Source: Paenibacillus physcomitrellae (GTDB taxonomy: Bacteria; Bacillota; Bacilli; Paenibacillales; Paenibacillaceae). Taken from it: a DNA stretch of 64,000 nt. How positions within the stretch are numbered: position 1 is the stretch's first letter; each line of letters opens with the position of its first letter. Below the pieces are notes generated by a model, which saw only the letters and a program-made list of their open reading frames with translations, searched no databases and was not told where the DNA came from. Position numbers and translations under genes: made by a program. Of the stretch, positions 51,828 through 61,911 are shown piece after piece. Where the stretch lies: NCBI RefSeq assembly GCF_002240225.1, contig NZ_CP022584.1, forward strand, positions 3,208,594 to 3,272,593, read 5' to 3'.

Positions 51828-53516
51828 GTGAGCCTATTCGTATGGTATGATCTTTTTTTGTTCCTCCTATTGTTTGCTTTATTTGCTTATATGTTTGCTA
51901 CTGTCAGGATCACCAACTTACGTAAGGCGTACTTCTTGTTCCACTTCTTTATGATGCTTTGGCCGCTCTGCCAATTTATTACGGATATGACTAAAGATCC
52001 TCAGCTTCAGAAGCTTAATGTGACGCTGTCTTTTGTGTCCCTCTCAATGCTCGGGAGCGGCTGGCTCATGCTTACCATCTTCCTGACCGGCTATTCCGGC
52101 GGATTAGCGAAGAGAACCTGGATTCTCTTGGTTATGCCGGCTGTCATTGCAGCTGTAGGAGTAATTATCAACCCGTTTCAGCTTTTTGTTCGGCCTCTGG
52201 AAGGAGGTTACATACATAGGGCATACGGACCCTGGTTCTGGGTCATGATCGTCATTTTGTTAGGCTATTTCTTTGCTTCGCTTACCTTCCTGTTTTGGGC
52301 CGTCAAGAATCCCAAGACTTTATTGACGATCAAGAAGCAGGTCAAGATTACCCTGTGGGGCATATTTGTGCTGGCCACTTTTGCCTGCAGCGACCTGGTT
52401 CTGAATGTGGTCTTGAGGAAATGGCTGCCTATCATACCTGGTTTGACATCGGTGGGCATATTTATTTCCGCTTTATTTTTCGCTTATGTCATTAAGAAAT
52501 ACAATATGTTTGATCTGGTCTCCATTGCCCATGAGGATGTGATTAATACGATTCCGTACGGCATCCTTGTTTTAGATGAGAATGGGTCCATTATCGAGGT
52601 CAATAAAGCTTTGCGATGGTTTATGGATTTGAGTCTGGGCGACTATTTTGATATGGAGAAATTCCTTCGATCAGTACGGGTAGACGGCAGCACAAGTGAG
52701 TTTTTAGATCATTACAGACATAGAAGAAGTACGTTTTCCGAACTGGAAATCATCATCGAGCGTGATGAGTTACGCCATTTTATTCTGCAGGCTTCTCCGA
52801 TTGTGGATGCTAACCGTTCGCAGATTGGCCGTATCCTAACGTTCCAGGATGTGTCCCAAGAGCGTTATCTGGTTCAGGAGATGAATAGACAGAATGTAAT
52901 CCTTCAGAAGCGCAATCGTTCCCTGGACAGCATTCGTAATGAACTATATGTAGCCAATCAGAAGTTAAAGGAAATGGCGCTGAAGGACAGCCTCACAGAC
53001 TGTTATAACCGTCATTATTTAACCGAGCATCTGACTCATGAGGTTACAGCCAACATGCGGACGGGAACCCCTTTCTCCCTGATTCTCTTCGATATTGATT
53101 TCTTCAAAACGATTAATGACCGTTACGGTCACGTGATCGGGGATGAAGTTCTTTATCGCACGGCCCAAGCCGTCAAGCAGTCGATTCGGAATTCAGATAT
53201 TCTGGCGCGGTATGGCGGGGAGGAGTTTATGCTTTATCTCCCGGATACCGACCGCCGGCTGGCCGAGGAATTAGCGGAGGAAGTAAGATTAATGGTGGAG
53301 TCCAATCATATTAGAGTGGGACAGGAAAATGAACCAGTAGCCATTACGATAAGTATGGGTATTCTATCGATTGATGAGTTCCGGGCTGAATCGGCCGCAG
53401 ACGATTTGGAAGACTATTTAATGGGGCTGCTTGCCCAGGTGGATAAGGCGCTTTATCAGGCGAAGGAGAAGGGGCGCAACCGGATCGAGTTTGCGGACTT
53501 TCAGCAGGCGTATTAG
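51828..53516 (+). CDS. Membrane-bound diguanylate cyclase (7TM-PAS-GGDEF)
   Basis: Protein of 562 residues. Seven hydrophobic segments cover 1-225, like the HisKA_7TM sensor module. A PAS domain follows (HEDVINTIPYGILVLDENGSIIEVNKAL), then a short coil and a GGDEF domain from about 385. The active site is GGEEF (463-467), intact, with RNSD (454-457) five residues before it, an inhibitory site for product feedback. It should make c-di-GMP from two GTP in reply to a membrane signal. GTG 51828 has AAGGAG upstream. Single gene. Confidence 0.92.
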   Translation: MSLFVWYDLFLFLLLFALFAYMFATVRITNLRKAYFLFHFFMMLWPLCQFITDMTKDPQLQKLNVTLSFVSLSMLGSGWLMLTIFLTGYSGGLAKRTWILLVMPAVIAAVGVIINPFQLFVRPLEGGYIHRAYGPWFWVMIVILLGYFFASLTFLFWAVKNPKTLLTIKKQVKITLWGIFVLATFACSDLVLNVVLRKWLPIIPGLTSVGIFISALFFAYVIKKYNMFDLVSIAHEDVINTIPYGILVLDENGSIIEVNKALRWFMDLSLGDYFDMEKFLRSVRVDGSTSEFLDHYRHRRSTFSELEIIIERDELRHFILQASPIVDANRSQIGRILTFQDVSQERYLVQEMNRQNVILQKRNRSLDSIRNELYVANQKLKEMALKDSLTDCYNRHYLTEHLTHEVTANMRTGTPFSLILFDIDFFKTINDRYGHVIGDEVLYRTAQAVKQSIRNSDILARYGGEEFMLYLPDTDRRLAEELAEEVRLMVESNHIRVGQENEPVAITISMGILSIDEFRAESAADDLEDYLMGLLAQVDKALYQAKEKGRNRIEFADFQQAY

Positions 53517-53607
53517 GGTTTTATGGCTATTGAGTGTCTTAGGTTTGATTGTGATCAAGAAAGGGGAGGCTCAAGGGAGTCTCTCCTTTTTGTCATTTGT
53601 ATAACCA

Positions 53608-53931
53608 TTAAAAATTTTTGGCCATCGTCTCCAGGTACTCTTCAATCGGCATAGAGCTTCTAAGAGCCATCAGGCTGTTGCCGGCTTCCCCGACAACGGT
53701 GCGGAATTTCTTGGACTTCCCGGTTGCCTGATCGCCGATCGCGTCCACGATCATTTGGGGATCATCCAGAACACCCTGTTCATAAGAGGCATTCATCATT
53801 TGCTGCAGCTTCTCCATCATCTCATCGTAGTCTCTAATCTTCTCGTCTTTGTTCCATGTAATACTTTCCTTGAAATTATTCCCTGAAGAGCCGCCCTGCT
53901 CAATCAGTCTCAGCTCATTCCGTGGTGACAT
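53608..53931 (-). CDS. Hypothetical small protein
   Basis: A frame of about 107 residues from ATG 53931 (MSPRNELRLIEQGGSSGNNF...). It has Glu/Lys/Met-rich helices (DYDEMMEKLQQMMNASYEQGV) and the end MPIEEYLETMAKNF. No known domain is seen. The start is poorly supported: no ribosome site precedes it, so the N-terminus may be lost or lie elsewhere. It is divergent from the membrane protein gene at 53991. Confidence 0.45.
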   Translation of the reverse strand: MSPRNELRLIEQGGSSGNNFKESITWNKDEKIRDYDEMMEKLQQMMNASYEQGVLDDPQMIVDAIGDQATGKSKKFRTVVGEAGNSLMALRSSMPIEEYLETMAKNF

Positions 53932-53990
53932 GCATAAGGAATCGGCCAATCGCGCAAAATAGGCCAGTGCAAGGATATAAGAAGGGACGT

Positions 53991-54452
53991 ATGACCGTGA
54001 GCAACCAATTTATACTATGGGCTACCTTTGTGATTCCATGGGGCAGTTTAATTTTTATGAAAAAAGACAGCATCAGAAGATATTTGCCGGCGGGTTTGTT
54101 ATCCGCATTCCTAAGCATTCTTGTTTGTGAAATTGGGGTGGGAAGTGGTTGGTGGACCTTTCGGGAAACCACTTACCCGTTAGGATATTTCTCAACGTAC
54201 GTCTATGGGTTATTTCCGGTTGTGCCCATGTGGATCCTGTACTTCACATATAAGCGGTTTTGGCTGTTCTTTGGGATTGAAGTGGTCGCCAATCTGATCT
54301 TCGCCTTTGTCATTCTGCGCTGGTTCTCCAAGCTTGGCATCGTGAACTTTAATAAGGGATGGCATGTATTTATCGCCGAGGTTCTGATCACGCTGATCTT
54401 CTATGCCTATCAGAGATGGCAGGATGCAGCCGTTAGGGAAGGCCGCAGCTAA
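53991..54452 (+). CDS. CBO0543 family membrane protein
   Basis: Protein of 153 residues with five hydrophobic segments (starting QFILWATFVIPWGSLIF). The pattern DSIRRYLPAGLLSAFLSILVCEIGVGSGWWTF, then YPLGYFSTYVYGLFPVVPMWILYFTYKRF is that of the CBO0543 family in spore-formers, whose role is unknown. ATG 53991 follows GAAGGG; the upstream in-frame stretch to 53922 is not coding-like. It is a second member of this type in the window besides the 22624 gene. Confidence 0.8.
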   Translation: MTVSNQFILWATFVIPWGSLIFMKKDSIRRYLPAGLLSAFLSILVCEIGVGSGWWTFRETTYPLGYFSTYVYGLFPVVPMWILYFTYKRFWLFFGIEVVANLIFAFVILRWFSKLGIVNFNKGWHVFIAEVLITLIFYAYQRWQDAAVREGRS

Positions 54453-54503
54453 AGGCAGCTAAAAGGAATTCGGCTGGCCGGCCAAGCCGGATTCGAAATA
54501 AAA

Positions 54504-54531
54504 GCCATGGGACAAGCCCATGGCTTTTTTT
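54504..54531. terminator. Terminator between the membrane protein and araR genes
   Basis: GCCATGGG (54504-54511) pairs with CCCATGGC (54517-54524) around five bases, then seven T on the plus strand. The A-run before it may let it stop araR transcription too. Confidence 0.9.
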
Positions 54532-54571
54532 GTCTTTTTTCAACCCTAGAAGCTGACCGTACAACTTACCG

Positions 54572-55660
54572 TTACCTCTCTTTCACCGTTTCACCTTCAA
54601 TTAGCACGGGCTGGTAATAGGTGGCGTTCGGCAAGTCTTTTTTCCCCTGCAGCTTCTTAATAATCCAATCGGCTGCGTCACGCCCCATCTGCTCCTGCGG
54701 ATGAGTTAAGGTGGTCAGCTTGATGTTGGCATTTTTGGCGATATAGGAGTTGTCTTGCCCAATAATTGACAATTTGTCCGGAATGGATAGGTCCAGTTGT
54801 CTGCCTACATTTACGACTTCAAGTCCTACCTCGTCGTTGTAGCACACCAAGGCGGTTAATTCTTCCCTGTTGTCGTTCAGGAACTTGCGCAAGTTGGCGC
54901 TCAGGTTCTGTTTGGTCTCCGTGTCAAAAGAAAGCACGTGTTCCGGGCGGAACCGCAGCTTGGCTTCCCCAAGCGCTTTAATATACCCCTTCATACGGTA
55001 TTTCCCCTGCAGGTCGTCCATTTTAGCAATAAGCCCGATCTCGGTATGCCCTTTGGCAATCAGCTCCTGAGTGGCGAGGTAGCTGGACTGCACATCATCC
55101 AGGCAGAAGAAGGGCACATCCAGCTCTTCATAATAAGCATTGATCATAATGAAAGGGACATCCTGTTCCTTGAACGTCAGGTAATAAGCAATGTTCGGGT
55201 TGTACAGATTACTTTTGGTAGGTTCGATAATGAGACCGTCTACGCCAAAGGAGAGCATCATTTCCAAAGCTTTCTTCTCCTGGGCGACATCATTATTGGT
55301 ACTGGCCAGCAGCAGGGAATAATTCTCTTCGTTTAAACGTCCTTCAATGCCGCGGATAATGGAGGGGAAGATGTAATCGGAAATATAAGTCGTAATGACG
55401 CCGATCGTCTTGTTGTTGGCATTGCCGCCTGACTTGGAGCGGTATTGATTGCTGACGTAGGTTCCCGACCCTTTCTCACTTCTTAGGAATCCCTCATTCG
55501 ACAGCTCCAAAATCGCCTTCCGAACCGTCTGCCGGCTTACCTTGTACATCTCCTGCAAGGCGGCCTCAGTCGGAATTTGTTCCCCCGGGTTGTACCCTCC
55601 CGAAAGAATTTGACTCTTTATATCCTCGATAATGACCTGATATTTGGGCTTCAACGGCAT
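54572..55660 (-). CDS. araR: Arabinose operon repressor AraR
   Basis: Protein of 362 residues, the size of B. subtilis AraR. Residues 1-70 are a GntR-type winged helix (EQIPTEAALQEMYKVSRQTVRKAILELSNEGFLRSEKGSGTYV), and 80-362 a LacI-like sugar-binding domain (IGVITTYISDYIFPSIIRGIE, LVCYNDEVGLEVV, LTTLTHPQEQMGRDAADWI). This GntR-LacI fusion is the mark of AraR. It binds palindromes near GTACGTAC and lets go when arabinose binds. It is divergent from araBDA; a matching box lies between. It likely also represses itself. Confidence 0.93.
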   Translation of the reverse strand: MPLKPKYQVIIEDIKSQILSGGYNPGEQIPTEAALQEMYKVSRQTVRKAILELSNEGFLRSEKGSGTYVSNQYRSKSGGNANNKTIGVITTYISDYIFPSIIRGIEGRLNEENYSLLLASTNNDVAQEKKALEMMLSFGVDGLIIEPTKSNLYNPNIAYYLTFKEQDVPFIMINAYYEELDVPFFCLDDVQSSYLATQELIAKGHTEIGLIAKMDDLQGKYRMKGYIKALGEAKLRFRPEHVLSFDTETKQNLSANLRKFLNDNREELTALVCYNDEVGLEVVNVGRQLDLSIPDKLSIIGQDNSYIAKNANIKLTTLTHPQEQMGRDAADWIIKKLQGKKDLPNATYYQPVLIEGETVKER

Positions 55661-55673
55661 CCTCTTCTTTCAA

Positions 55674-55691
55674 ATTTGTTCGTATTCAAAT
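55674..55691. promoter_or_regulatory. Possible AraR box near the araR start
   Basis: ATTTGTTCGTATTCAAAT has ATTTG/CAAAT ends and an inner CGTA like AraR operators. The spacing is two bases longer than the usual 16-bp box, so it may be a weak or false site. Confidence 0.3.
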
Positions 55692-55918
55692 CCGCTTTAA
55701 CGGAAAATTTGTATGGTCGTATTTTAACATCCTTTTGTATGCATGGAAAGACAAGATGCTGTCTGGAGTATAAAGCACGAAAAAAACAAAAAAGACTTTA
55801 ATTTTAATCCATCTTTCATAACGAAAGCGGCTCCCTTATATAAATATGAATGAGAAATGGGGGATGTAAGCTGGAATGTAACTGTTTTTTATTTTGTAAG
55901 TATAAATAGTAATATTTA

Positions 55919-55948
55919 TTGACATATGTACGTACATAAAAGTATACT
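55919..55948 (+). promoter_or_regulatory. araB promoter with AraR operator
   Basis: TTGACA (55919-55924) and TATACT (55943-55948) have an 18-bp spacer. TATGTACGTACATA (55925-55938), a perfect 14-bp palindrome with the GTACGTAC core of AraR boxes, fills the spacer, so bound AraR blocks RNA polymerase directly. Confidence 0.85.
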
Positions 55949-55989
55949 AAGGCCACAAACGAAAGCGCCTTCTTTCGATTCAAGACTTT

Positions 55990-56003
55990 TTAAAGCGTTA
56001 CCA
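55990..56003 (+). promoter_or_regulatory. CcpA cre site before araB
   Basis: TTAAAGCGTTACCA matches the cre consensus TGAAARCGYTWNCA at 13 of 14 positions. It lies about 36 bases after the start point, in place for a roadblock, so glucose should repress the operon. Confidence 0.75.
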
Positions 56004-56020
56004 GAGAGGGGAGCAACGGA

Positions 56021-57640
56021 ATGGCGAATGAGGAAAACGTTAAACAAGCGATTACTAAGGGAGAAACCTCCCTCGGAATTGAACTCGGCTCCACAAGGAT
56101 CAAAGCCGTGCTGATCGATCGCCATTGTGAAACGATCGCGTCAGGAAGCTATGAATGGGAGAACTGCCTGCAGGATGGTTTCTGGACGTACAGCTTGGGG
56201 GATATTATCGCCGGTCTGCAAGAGGCTTACAGCGAAATGAAGCAGGAAGTGGAACGCAAGTATGGAGTTACGATCCGAACCATTGGGTCGATTGGATTCT
56301 CCGGGATGATGCACGGATATATGGCTTTTGACCGTACAGGGGAGCTGCTCGTTCCGTTCCGTACCTGGCGTAATACAACGACGGGCGTTGCGGCCAAGGA
56401 GCTTACGGATTTATTTCAATTCAACATCCCGCAGCGGTGGAGCATCGCCCATCTTTATCAAGCGATCTTAAACAAAGAGAGGCATGTCCCGAAGATTGAT
56501 TATATAACGACTTTAGCCGGATTCATTCACTGGCTGCTGACCGGTGACAAAGCCATTGGCATCGGAGATGCTTCCGGCATGTTCCCGATCGACGAGTACG
56601 GCCGGAACTACAATGAAGCGATGCTCAAGCAATTTGACCAGCTTGTTGCGTCAAAGGGTTATCCATGGAGGCTGAAAGACATTCTGCCTCAAGTATATAT
56701 ATCTGGTGAGCGCGCGGGCGTGTTGAGCGAAACGGGAGCCCGAATGCTGGACCCGCTGCTGGACCTGCAGCCGGGCATTCCCCTTTGCCCTCCTGAGGGC
56801 GATGCGGGAACCGGCATGGTAGCGACCAACAGCGTAAGGAAGCGGACCGGCAACGTCTCTGTCGGCACTTCCGTATTTGCCATGATTGTATTGGAGAAAC
56901 AACTTTCCAGGGTCTATCCGGAAATTGATCTGGTCACGACACCAAACGGCAGCCTGGTGGGCATGGTTCATGCCAACAACTGCTCAAGCGATATCAACGC
57001 CTGGCTGGGGTTGTTCCGCGAATTCTCCGAGGCTATGGGGCACAAGGTGGATTCGGAGAAATTATTCGGCGTGATGCTGAACAAGGCTTTGGAAGCCGAT
57101 CCGGATGGGGGCGGTTTGCTAAGCTACGGCTATTGCTCCGGCGAGAATATTACTGGTCTTGAGCAGGGCCGGCCGCTGTTCGTCCGTTCGCCGGAAAGCC
57201 AGTTTAATTTAGCTAATTTCATGCGGACTCATCTGTTCACGGCGTTTGGCGCTTTGAAGATCGGCATGGATATTTTGACCGAGCAGGAGAACGTATCCAT
57301 CGACGGTATTTTGGCTCATGGCGGCTTATTCAAAACCCCGGTGGTCGGACAAAAAATCGTTGCGGCCGCTATGAATACCCCCGTTTCGGTGATGGCAACC
57401 GCCGGCGAAGGCGGGGCCTGGGGCATGGCGATTCTCGCTTCCTACATGCAGAACAAGGAGCCGCAGGAAAGCTTGGAAGACTTCCTCGACCATAAGGTCT
57501 TTAAGGACGTTCAAGCCACGGAAATGTACCCGGACGGAGTTGACGTGAAAGGCTTTGAAACGTTTATTAAGCGATATAAAAAGGGCCTCGCGATCGAGCA
57601 GGCCGCGGTTGATCATTTAATAGAGAACGGGAGGGATTGA
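56021..57640 (+). CDS. araB: Ribulokinase (FGGY family)
   Basis: Protein of 539 residues. [19 protein letters not shown] is the first phosphate-binding strand of FGGY sugar kinases, [13 protein letters not shown] the sugar-side block, [26 protein letters not shown] the hinge and phosphate part, and [26 protein letters not shown] the C-terminal signature. It phosphorylates L-ribulose with ATP. Sequence detail resembles the lactobacillus-type AraB more than the E. coli one; context with araD and araA settles the substrate. ATG 56021 has GAGAGGGGAG upstream. First gene of araBDA. Confidence 0.88.
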   Translation: MANEENVKQAITKGETSLGIELGSTRIKAVLIDRHCETIASGSYEWENCLQDGFWTYSLGDIIAGLQEAYSEMKQEVERKYGVTIRTIGSIGFSGMMHGYMAFDRTGELLVPFRTWRNTTTGVAAKELTDLFQFNIPQRWSIAHLYQAILNKERHVPKIDYITTLAGFIHWLLTGDKAIGIGDASGMFPIDEYGRNYNEAMLKQFDQLVASKGYPWRLKDILPQVYISGERAGVLSETGARMLDPLLDLQPGIPLCPPEGDAGTGMVATNSVRKRTGNVSVGTSVFAMIVLEKQLSRVYPEIDLVTTPNGSLVGMVHANNCSSDINAWLGLFREFSEAMGHKVDSEKLFGVMLNKALEADPDGGGLLSYGYCSGENITGLEQGRPLFVRSPESQFNLANFMRTHLFTAFGALKIGMDILTEQENVSIDGILAHGGLFKTPVVGQKIVAAAMNTPVSVMATAGEGGAWGMAILASYMQNKEPQESLEDFLDHKVFKDVQATEMYPDGVDVKGFETFIKRYKKGLAIEQAAVDHLIENGRD

Positions 57641-57641
57641 C

Positions 57642-58337
57642 GTGTTAGAACAGCTGAAGGAAGAAGTCTATCAGGCCAACCTGGACTTACCGAAACACGG
57701 ACTCGTGAAATATACGTGGGGAAACGTAAGCGCTGTGGATCGCGAAACCGGATTATTCGTGATTAAACCAAGTGGGGTGGATTATGAGCAAATGAAACCC
57801 GGCGACATGGTAGTTGTGGACTTGGACGGCCATGTGGTGGAGGGGGCATGCAGGCCTTCGTCGGACACGCCGACGCATGCGGTGCTTTATAAGCATTTTC
57901 CGCAAATTGGAGGCATCGTGCATACGCACTCTACCTGGGCGACTGTTTGGGCGCAGGCCGGACTGGATGTGCCGGTCATGGGAACCACGCATGCCGATAC
58001 CTTCTATGGTTCCGTGCCTTGTGCCCGTTTCCTGACCCAAGAAGAGATCGACCGCGGTTACGAGGCCGAAACCGGCCGTGTAATCATCGAAACCTTTGAG
58101 GAGAGCGGCTTGGATGTAATGGCGGTTCCCGGTGTGCTGCTGCACGGGCACGCGCCGTTTACGTGGGGCAGGGATGCGAAGTCGGCTGTTATGAACAGCG
58201 TCGTGCTGGAAGAAGTGTGCAAGATGAACCTGTTTGCAAGGGAATTAAATCATTTTGCCGAGGAGCTGCCGCGGCCGATTCTGGATAAACACTACCTGCG
58301 AAAGCATGGGACCAACGCTTATTACGGGCAGAAGTAA
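57642..58337 (+). CDS. araD: L-ribulose-5-phosphate 4-epimerase
   Basis: Protein of 231 residues, the standard length of Ara[31 protein letters not shown] is the N-terminal block. The zinc ligands are His in [14 protein letters not shown] (two) and in [11 protein letters not shown]; an acidic residue in SDTPTH fits the active site. It converts L-ribulose 5-phosphate to D-xylulose 5-phosphate, which enters the pentose phosphate pathway. GTG 57642 starts one base after the araB stop, with GGGAGGG before it. Confidence 0.93.
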   Translation: MLEQLKEEVYQANLDLPKHGLVKYTWGNVSAVDRETGLFVIKPSGVDYEQMKPGDMVVVDLDGHVVEGACRPSSDTPTHAVLYKHFPQIGGIVHTHSTWATVWAQAGLDVPVMGTTHADTFYGSVPCARFLTQEEIDRGYEAETGRVIIETFEESGLDVMAVPGVLLHGHAPFTWGRDAKSAVMNSVVLEEVCKMNLFARELNHFAEELPRPILDKHYLRKHGTNAYYGQK

Positions 58338-58363
58338 ACGATAAAGGAAAGAGGATGATCGTA

Positions 58364-59788
58364 ATGTTAAACCTGGGAGCTAAAGAATTCTGGTTTGTTG
58401 TCGGTTCGCAGCATCTTTACGGGGAAGAAGCACTTGCGGAAGTCAAAGCCCATGCTCAGGCGATGACGGATGCGCTAAATGAAAGCGGTGTTTTGCCTTA
58501 TCCGCTGGTCCTTCAGGATCTGGCCGTGAGCGCGGATAAAATCACAAGTATTATGAAAGAGGTCAATTACCGGGACGAGGTTGCCGGCGTTATTACCTGG
58601 ATGCATACCTTCTCACCGGCGAAAATGTGGATTCACGGCACGAAGCTTTTGCAGAAACCTCTGCTTCACCTGGCCACGCAATACAATGAGAGCATTCCTT
58701 GGGCCACGATCGATATGGACTTTATGAACCTGAACCAGGCAGCCCATGGCGACCGTGAATACGGCTTTATCAACGCCCGTCTCAAGAAGCAGAACAAAAT
58801 TGTCGTAGGGTATTGGGAACGCCCGGAAGTGCAGCGGCAGATCGCGGACTGGATGGACGCAGCGGTGGCCTATAACGAAAGCTTCAGCATTAAAGTGGCC
58901 CGCTTTGGCGACAACATGCGCAATGTCGGCGTTACCGAAGGGGATAAGGTGGAAGCGCAAATTCAGTTTGGGTGGACGGTGGATTATTTTGGCATCGGCG
59001 ACCTGGTTGAATACGTGAATGCGGTTACAGAAGAAGAGCTTGACCGGTTGTTCAAAGAATATGCGGAGCTTTACGAGTTTGATTATGGAACCTACAGTAA
59101 GGAGGACTGGGAAGCCCGCGTCAAAGTACAGGCCAGTTATGAAATCGCTATCAAACGTTTTCTTGATAACGGGGGCTACAATGCCTTCACGACTAATTTT
59201 GAGGACCTGCACGGCATGAAGCAGCTGCCCGGCCTTGCTGTTCAGCGCTTGATGGCGCAAGGGTACGGCTTTGCGGGCGAAGGAGACTGGAAGACGGCGG
59301 CGCTGGACCGTTTGCTGAAAGTCATGAGCCATAACGAGTCTACGGGGTTCATGGAGGACTACACTTACGAGTTAGCCGCCGGTCAGGAGTCGATCCTTCA
59401 ATCGCATATGCTGGAGGTTGACCCGACTCTTGCGAGCAGTAAACCAAAGCTTATCGTTTCTCCTCTTGGCATTGGCGGCAAGGAAGATCCGGCACGTCTG
59501 GTGTTCGATGGCAAAGCCGGCGACGGCGTTGTCGTCTCAATGGCTGACTTTGGCACACATTTCAAGCTTCTGATCAATGAGGTTTCCGCCTTCGAGCCGG
59601 CGGTTCCGGCTCCCAAACTTCCCGTGGCCCGCGTGCTTTGGAACGTGAAGCCGAACTTCCAGGACGGGGTGAAAGCCTGGATCGAGAACGGCGGCGGTCA
59701 CCATACCGTGGTTTCGCTGAACCTGACAACGGATCAAATTGAAACCTATGCCAAGCTTGTTGATCTGGAATACGTGATTATTAAATAA
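58364..59788 (+). CDS. araA: L-arabinose isomerase
   Basis: Protein of 474 residues. [20 protein letters not shown] at the N-terminus and [14 protein letters not shown] are AraA signatures. Metal and acid-base residues sit in [39 protein letters not shown] and GGGHHTVVS. It interconverts L-arabinose and L-ribulose, the first step of the pathway, in the cytosol with manganese. Two ATG codons (58355 and 58364) each have a fair ribosome site; 58364 gives the usual N-terminus. Last gene of araBDA, 26 bases after araD. No arabinose transporter gene is adjacent. Confidence 0.95.
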   Translation: MLNLGAKEFWFVVGSQHLYGEEALAEVKAHAQAMTDALNESGVLPYPLVLQDLAVSADKITSIMKEVNYRDEVAGVITWMHTFSPAKMWIHGTKLLQKPLLHLATQYNESIPWATIDMDFMNLNQAAHGDREYGFINARLKKQNKIVVGYWERPEVQRQIADWMDAAVAYNESFSIKVARFGDNMRNVGVTEGDKVEAQIQFGWTVDYFGIGDLVEYVNAVTEEELDRLFKEYAELYEFDYGTYSKEDWEARVKVQASYEIAIKRFLDNGGYNAFTTNFEDLHGMKQLPGLAVQRLMAQGYGFAGEGDWKTAALDRLLKVMSHNESTGFMEDYTYELAAGQESILQSHMLEVDPTLASSKPKLIVSPLGIGGKEDPARLVFDGKAGDGVVVSMADFGTHFKLLINEVSAFEPAVPAPKLPVARVLWNVKPNFQDGVKAWIENGGGHHTVVSLNLTTDQIETYAKLVDLEYVIIK

Positions 59789-60114
59789 GGATCCACCCTG
59801 AAGGGGCGCTCAACTGGGTCACGTTAATCGCGCTGTGCTGCTTCTTTGTTATGCCCATGGCGGATCGCTTCAAACCAAGAAAGGTGAGGCCGTCTTGAGT
59901 CACGAATAAGCGGAGGTAATAACCACAGGTATTGAAACAATCACTAGAACAACGATGAAGCCGGTTTGAACAACGACTGCTTTACTTGGGCCAGGGAATT
60001 CCTCGCCCTTTTTTTGTGCAATCATGACGGTATCTGTCACTATTAAAGATTAAGATGTAGGCGTGAGAGGAAAGCTGAAGCTGGAATTATTGATTTTAAA
60101 GAGGAGATGAATTT
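59789..60114 (+). other. Intergenic region with a remnant and terminator
   Basis: After araA, 59802-59898 can be read as the end of a membrane protein (ALNWVTLIALCCFFVMPMADRF, basic tail, TGA 59896-59898) with no start, perhaps a lost transporter. GGGC (59988-59991) and GCCC (60005-60008) with inner AGG/CCT form a terminator with seven T (60009-60015). Confidence 0.5.
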
Positions 60115-60615
60115 ATGTATTTTACGGTTCAGGACTTTATGGCCGAATGGAACAAAGAAGCGGTATTAACCCAAAAGGTGCTGGATGCTTTAACAGACGA
60201 ATCGCTCAAGCAGCAGGTGTACCCGGAGGGCCGCACGCTGGGAAGGATCGCCTGGCATTTTGTGTCCAATATTCCGGATTATTTAACGAAGTTTGGAGTT
60301 GTCATCGCCAAAGTGCCCAATCAGGACGAAATTCCGTCAGCCCGGGAAATGGCAGAGATTTTTAGAACGGTAAGCGCACGTGTTGTAGATGCCCTTGAAG
60401 AACAGTGGACAGAGGAAACGTTAACGCAGGTTCAAAACGCATTCGGCCGGATGGAGTCGAACGCTTCTATTTTTATGGGGCTGATCAAGCATATCGTGCA
60501 CCACAGAGGGCAGGTTACGGTCCTTATGCGTCAAGCAGGGCTGCAGCTCCCTGCGGTATACGGGCCTTCGAAGGAAGGCTGGGCCCAGCTCGGAGTAACG
60601 AATCCGCCTCTTTAA
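60115..60615 (+). CDS. DinB family protein
   Basis: Protein of 166 residues with the DinB four-helix bundle: YFTVQDFMAEWNKEAVLTQKVLDAL, then LGRIAWHFVSNIPDYL with the first metal His, and IKHIVHHRGQVTVLMRQAG with the second His pair. Members of this group are putative metal-dependent transferases or hydrolases, often thiol-linked; a role in DNA damage comes only from the name. ATG 60115 has GAGGAGAT upstream. Single gene, convergent with the germination operon. Confidence 0.88.
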   Translation: MYFTVQDFMAEWNKEAVLTQKVLDALTDESLKQQVYPEGRTLGRIAWHFVSNIPDYLTKFGVVIAKVPNQDEIPSAREMAEIFRTVSARVVDALEEQWTEETLTQVQNAFGRMESNASIFMGLIKHIVHHRGQVTVLMRQAGLQLPAVYGPSKEGWAQLGVTNPPL

Positions 60616-60661
60616 GTATGTTCCCATGACAGAAACCGAAGCCGCATAGGAGATGGACAGC

Positions 60662-60695
60662 AAAAGGGATCTCCCCAGGCAATGGGGAAATCCCT
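60662..60695 (-). terminator. Terminator of the ger operon
   Basis: On the minus strand AGGGAT-TT-CCCC pairs with GGGG-AG-ATCCCT (plus 60665-60695), followed by TTTT. Confidence 0.65.
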
Positions 60696-60717
60696 ATTAG
60701 TTTATCTCTTGATTTGA

Positions 60718-61911
60718 TCAGCTCTCTGTGAAAGAACCGAAATCGGTAATCTCCAGTTTGTAGGTGAACGTTACTTTCGACTCGGCGAACGTATCGTCCC
60801 AGTTCTCTTTGACCTTCTTCCAGACAGCAGGATGCTCAATGGCGAGCCTGTCGCCAAAGCCGGCCACATCGACTTTATATTCGGACTGCAAAGTGTGAAT
60901 CAGATGCTGCATCATGCCTTCCAGCCGCTTCTGGATGACTTGACCGGTTTTCTCCGCATAATCATTGGATGTCGGGGTCTCCTTCTTGTTCCAGGTCTCG
61001 ATGAGGCGGCCTTTAGTGGAAATGGACACCTTAAATGAAATGTCGTCCCCGTCGACGTAGCTTCTGATCTTGCTCTTCAGGGACTTGATCTCATAAGTGA
61101 TGGGCTCGTTATCCCAGTCGTAGGCTTTAATGGCCCCTGTATCCCCTTTATTCCCCAGCCAAGCCAGACATTCGGTATCCTCCTGGTTTAAGGCTCCGAT
61201 CCAGCGGCCGGAGGAACCCTTGATGATGCCTGCTCCGGATAATTCGATTTCCCCGCCCCCTGTGACCAGATTCTGCAGGATAAAGCTTTTCTCCGAATGC
61301 GTCAACGCGTCCAGTTTGGATAAAGAAACCGGGTTTAGCACCTTGCTCGTCCTATTAAGATTTCGCTGCATGCCAACGATATGGAACGCCGGCACGTCAT
61401 TGGGTTCACTAGTTTCCAAGGCATCTCTGGCCAACCCTTCGGTGATATAGACGATGGTGCTGGGACGAATATCGTTGTCGCGTAATACAAAATCCGTGAT
61501 CTGCTCGATAGTCTGATTCTTCAGGAGTTCAGTGGAGAAGATGATCACCTTAAGATGATGACCGATAATCGGCCGGTCAAGACGGATGGAGAACTGGCGG
61601 AAGATCTCAAGAATAGAGTCGCCGCTGCCCGAAACGTTCAGAAAGGCGGATTGTCCCTCGTTTTTCTTCTTCTCCTGGTTTCCTGTTAATTTGATCGGTA
61701 CGATCTGGAGGGTTGTCATTACTTTATCCCGTTTGCCATAGGTCGCGCCTTTTGCTTCAAATTCTTTCTCCGTAGGGGCTGGCTGGCCGCTATCCAGCGC
61801 CATTCCTGCAAAAAGCGCCAGGTCTTCAATTTCGTGGCTGCTCCAGCAGCCCGTCAGCAGGACCGGAAGGAGCAGCAGGCAAAGGCCGAGGGATAGGAAT
61901 CTTCTAGACAT
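60718..61911 (-). CDS. Spore germination lipoprotein GerAC-like
   Basis: Protein of 397 residues of the Ger(x)C family. The signal peptide ends in LLTGC, followed by WSSHEIEDLALFAGMALD, the family start. Three beta-rich domains follow; IVYITEGLARDALE and the C-terminal GVDVA-like region (SEYKVDVAGFGDRLAIEHPAVWKKVKENW) are conserved marks. It is lipid-anchored on the outer face of the spore inner membrane as the C subunit of a germinant receptor. It overlaps the GerAB-like gene by eight bases. Confidence 0.92.
   Translation of the reverse strand: MSRRFLSLGLCLLLLPVLLTGCWSSHEIEDLALFAGMALDSGQPAPTEKEFEAKGATYGKRDKVMTTLQIVPIKLTGNQEKKKNEGQSAFLNVSGSGDSILEIFRQFSIRLDRPIIGHHLKVIIFSTELLKNQTIEQITDFVLRDNDIRPSTIVYITEGLARDALETSEPNDVPAFHIVGMQRNLNRTSKVLNPVSLSKLDALTHSEKSFILQNLVTGGGEIELSGAGIIKGSSGRWIGALNQEDTECLAWLGNKGDTGAIKAYDWDNEPITYEIKSLKSKIRSYVDGDDISFKVSISTKGRLIETWNKKETPTSNDYAEKTGQVIQKRLEGMMQHLIHTLQSEYKVDVAGFGDRLAIEHPAVWKKVKENWDDTFAESKVTFTYKLEITDFGSFTES

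Noticed and set aside
56030..56046. Second cre site inside the araB start
   Set aside because: Only about 11 of 14 positions match, against 13 of 14 for the site at 55990-56003.
58613..59332. Minus-strand frame of 239 codons
   Set aside because: Antisense of araA.
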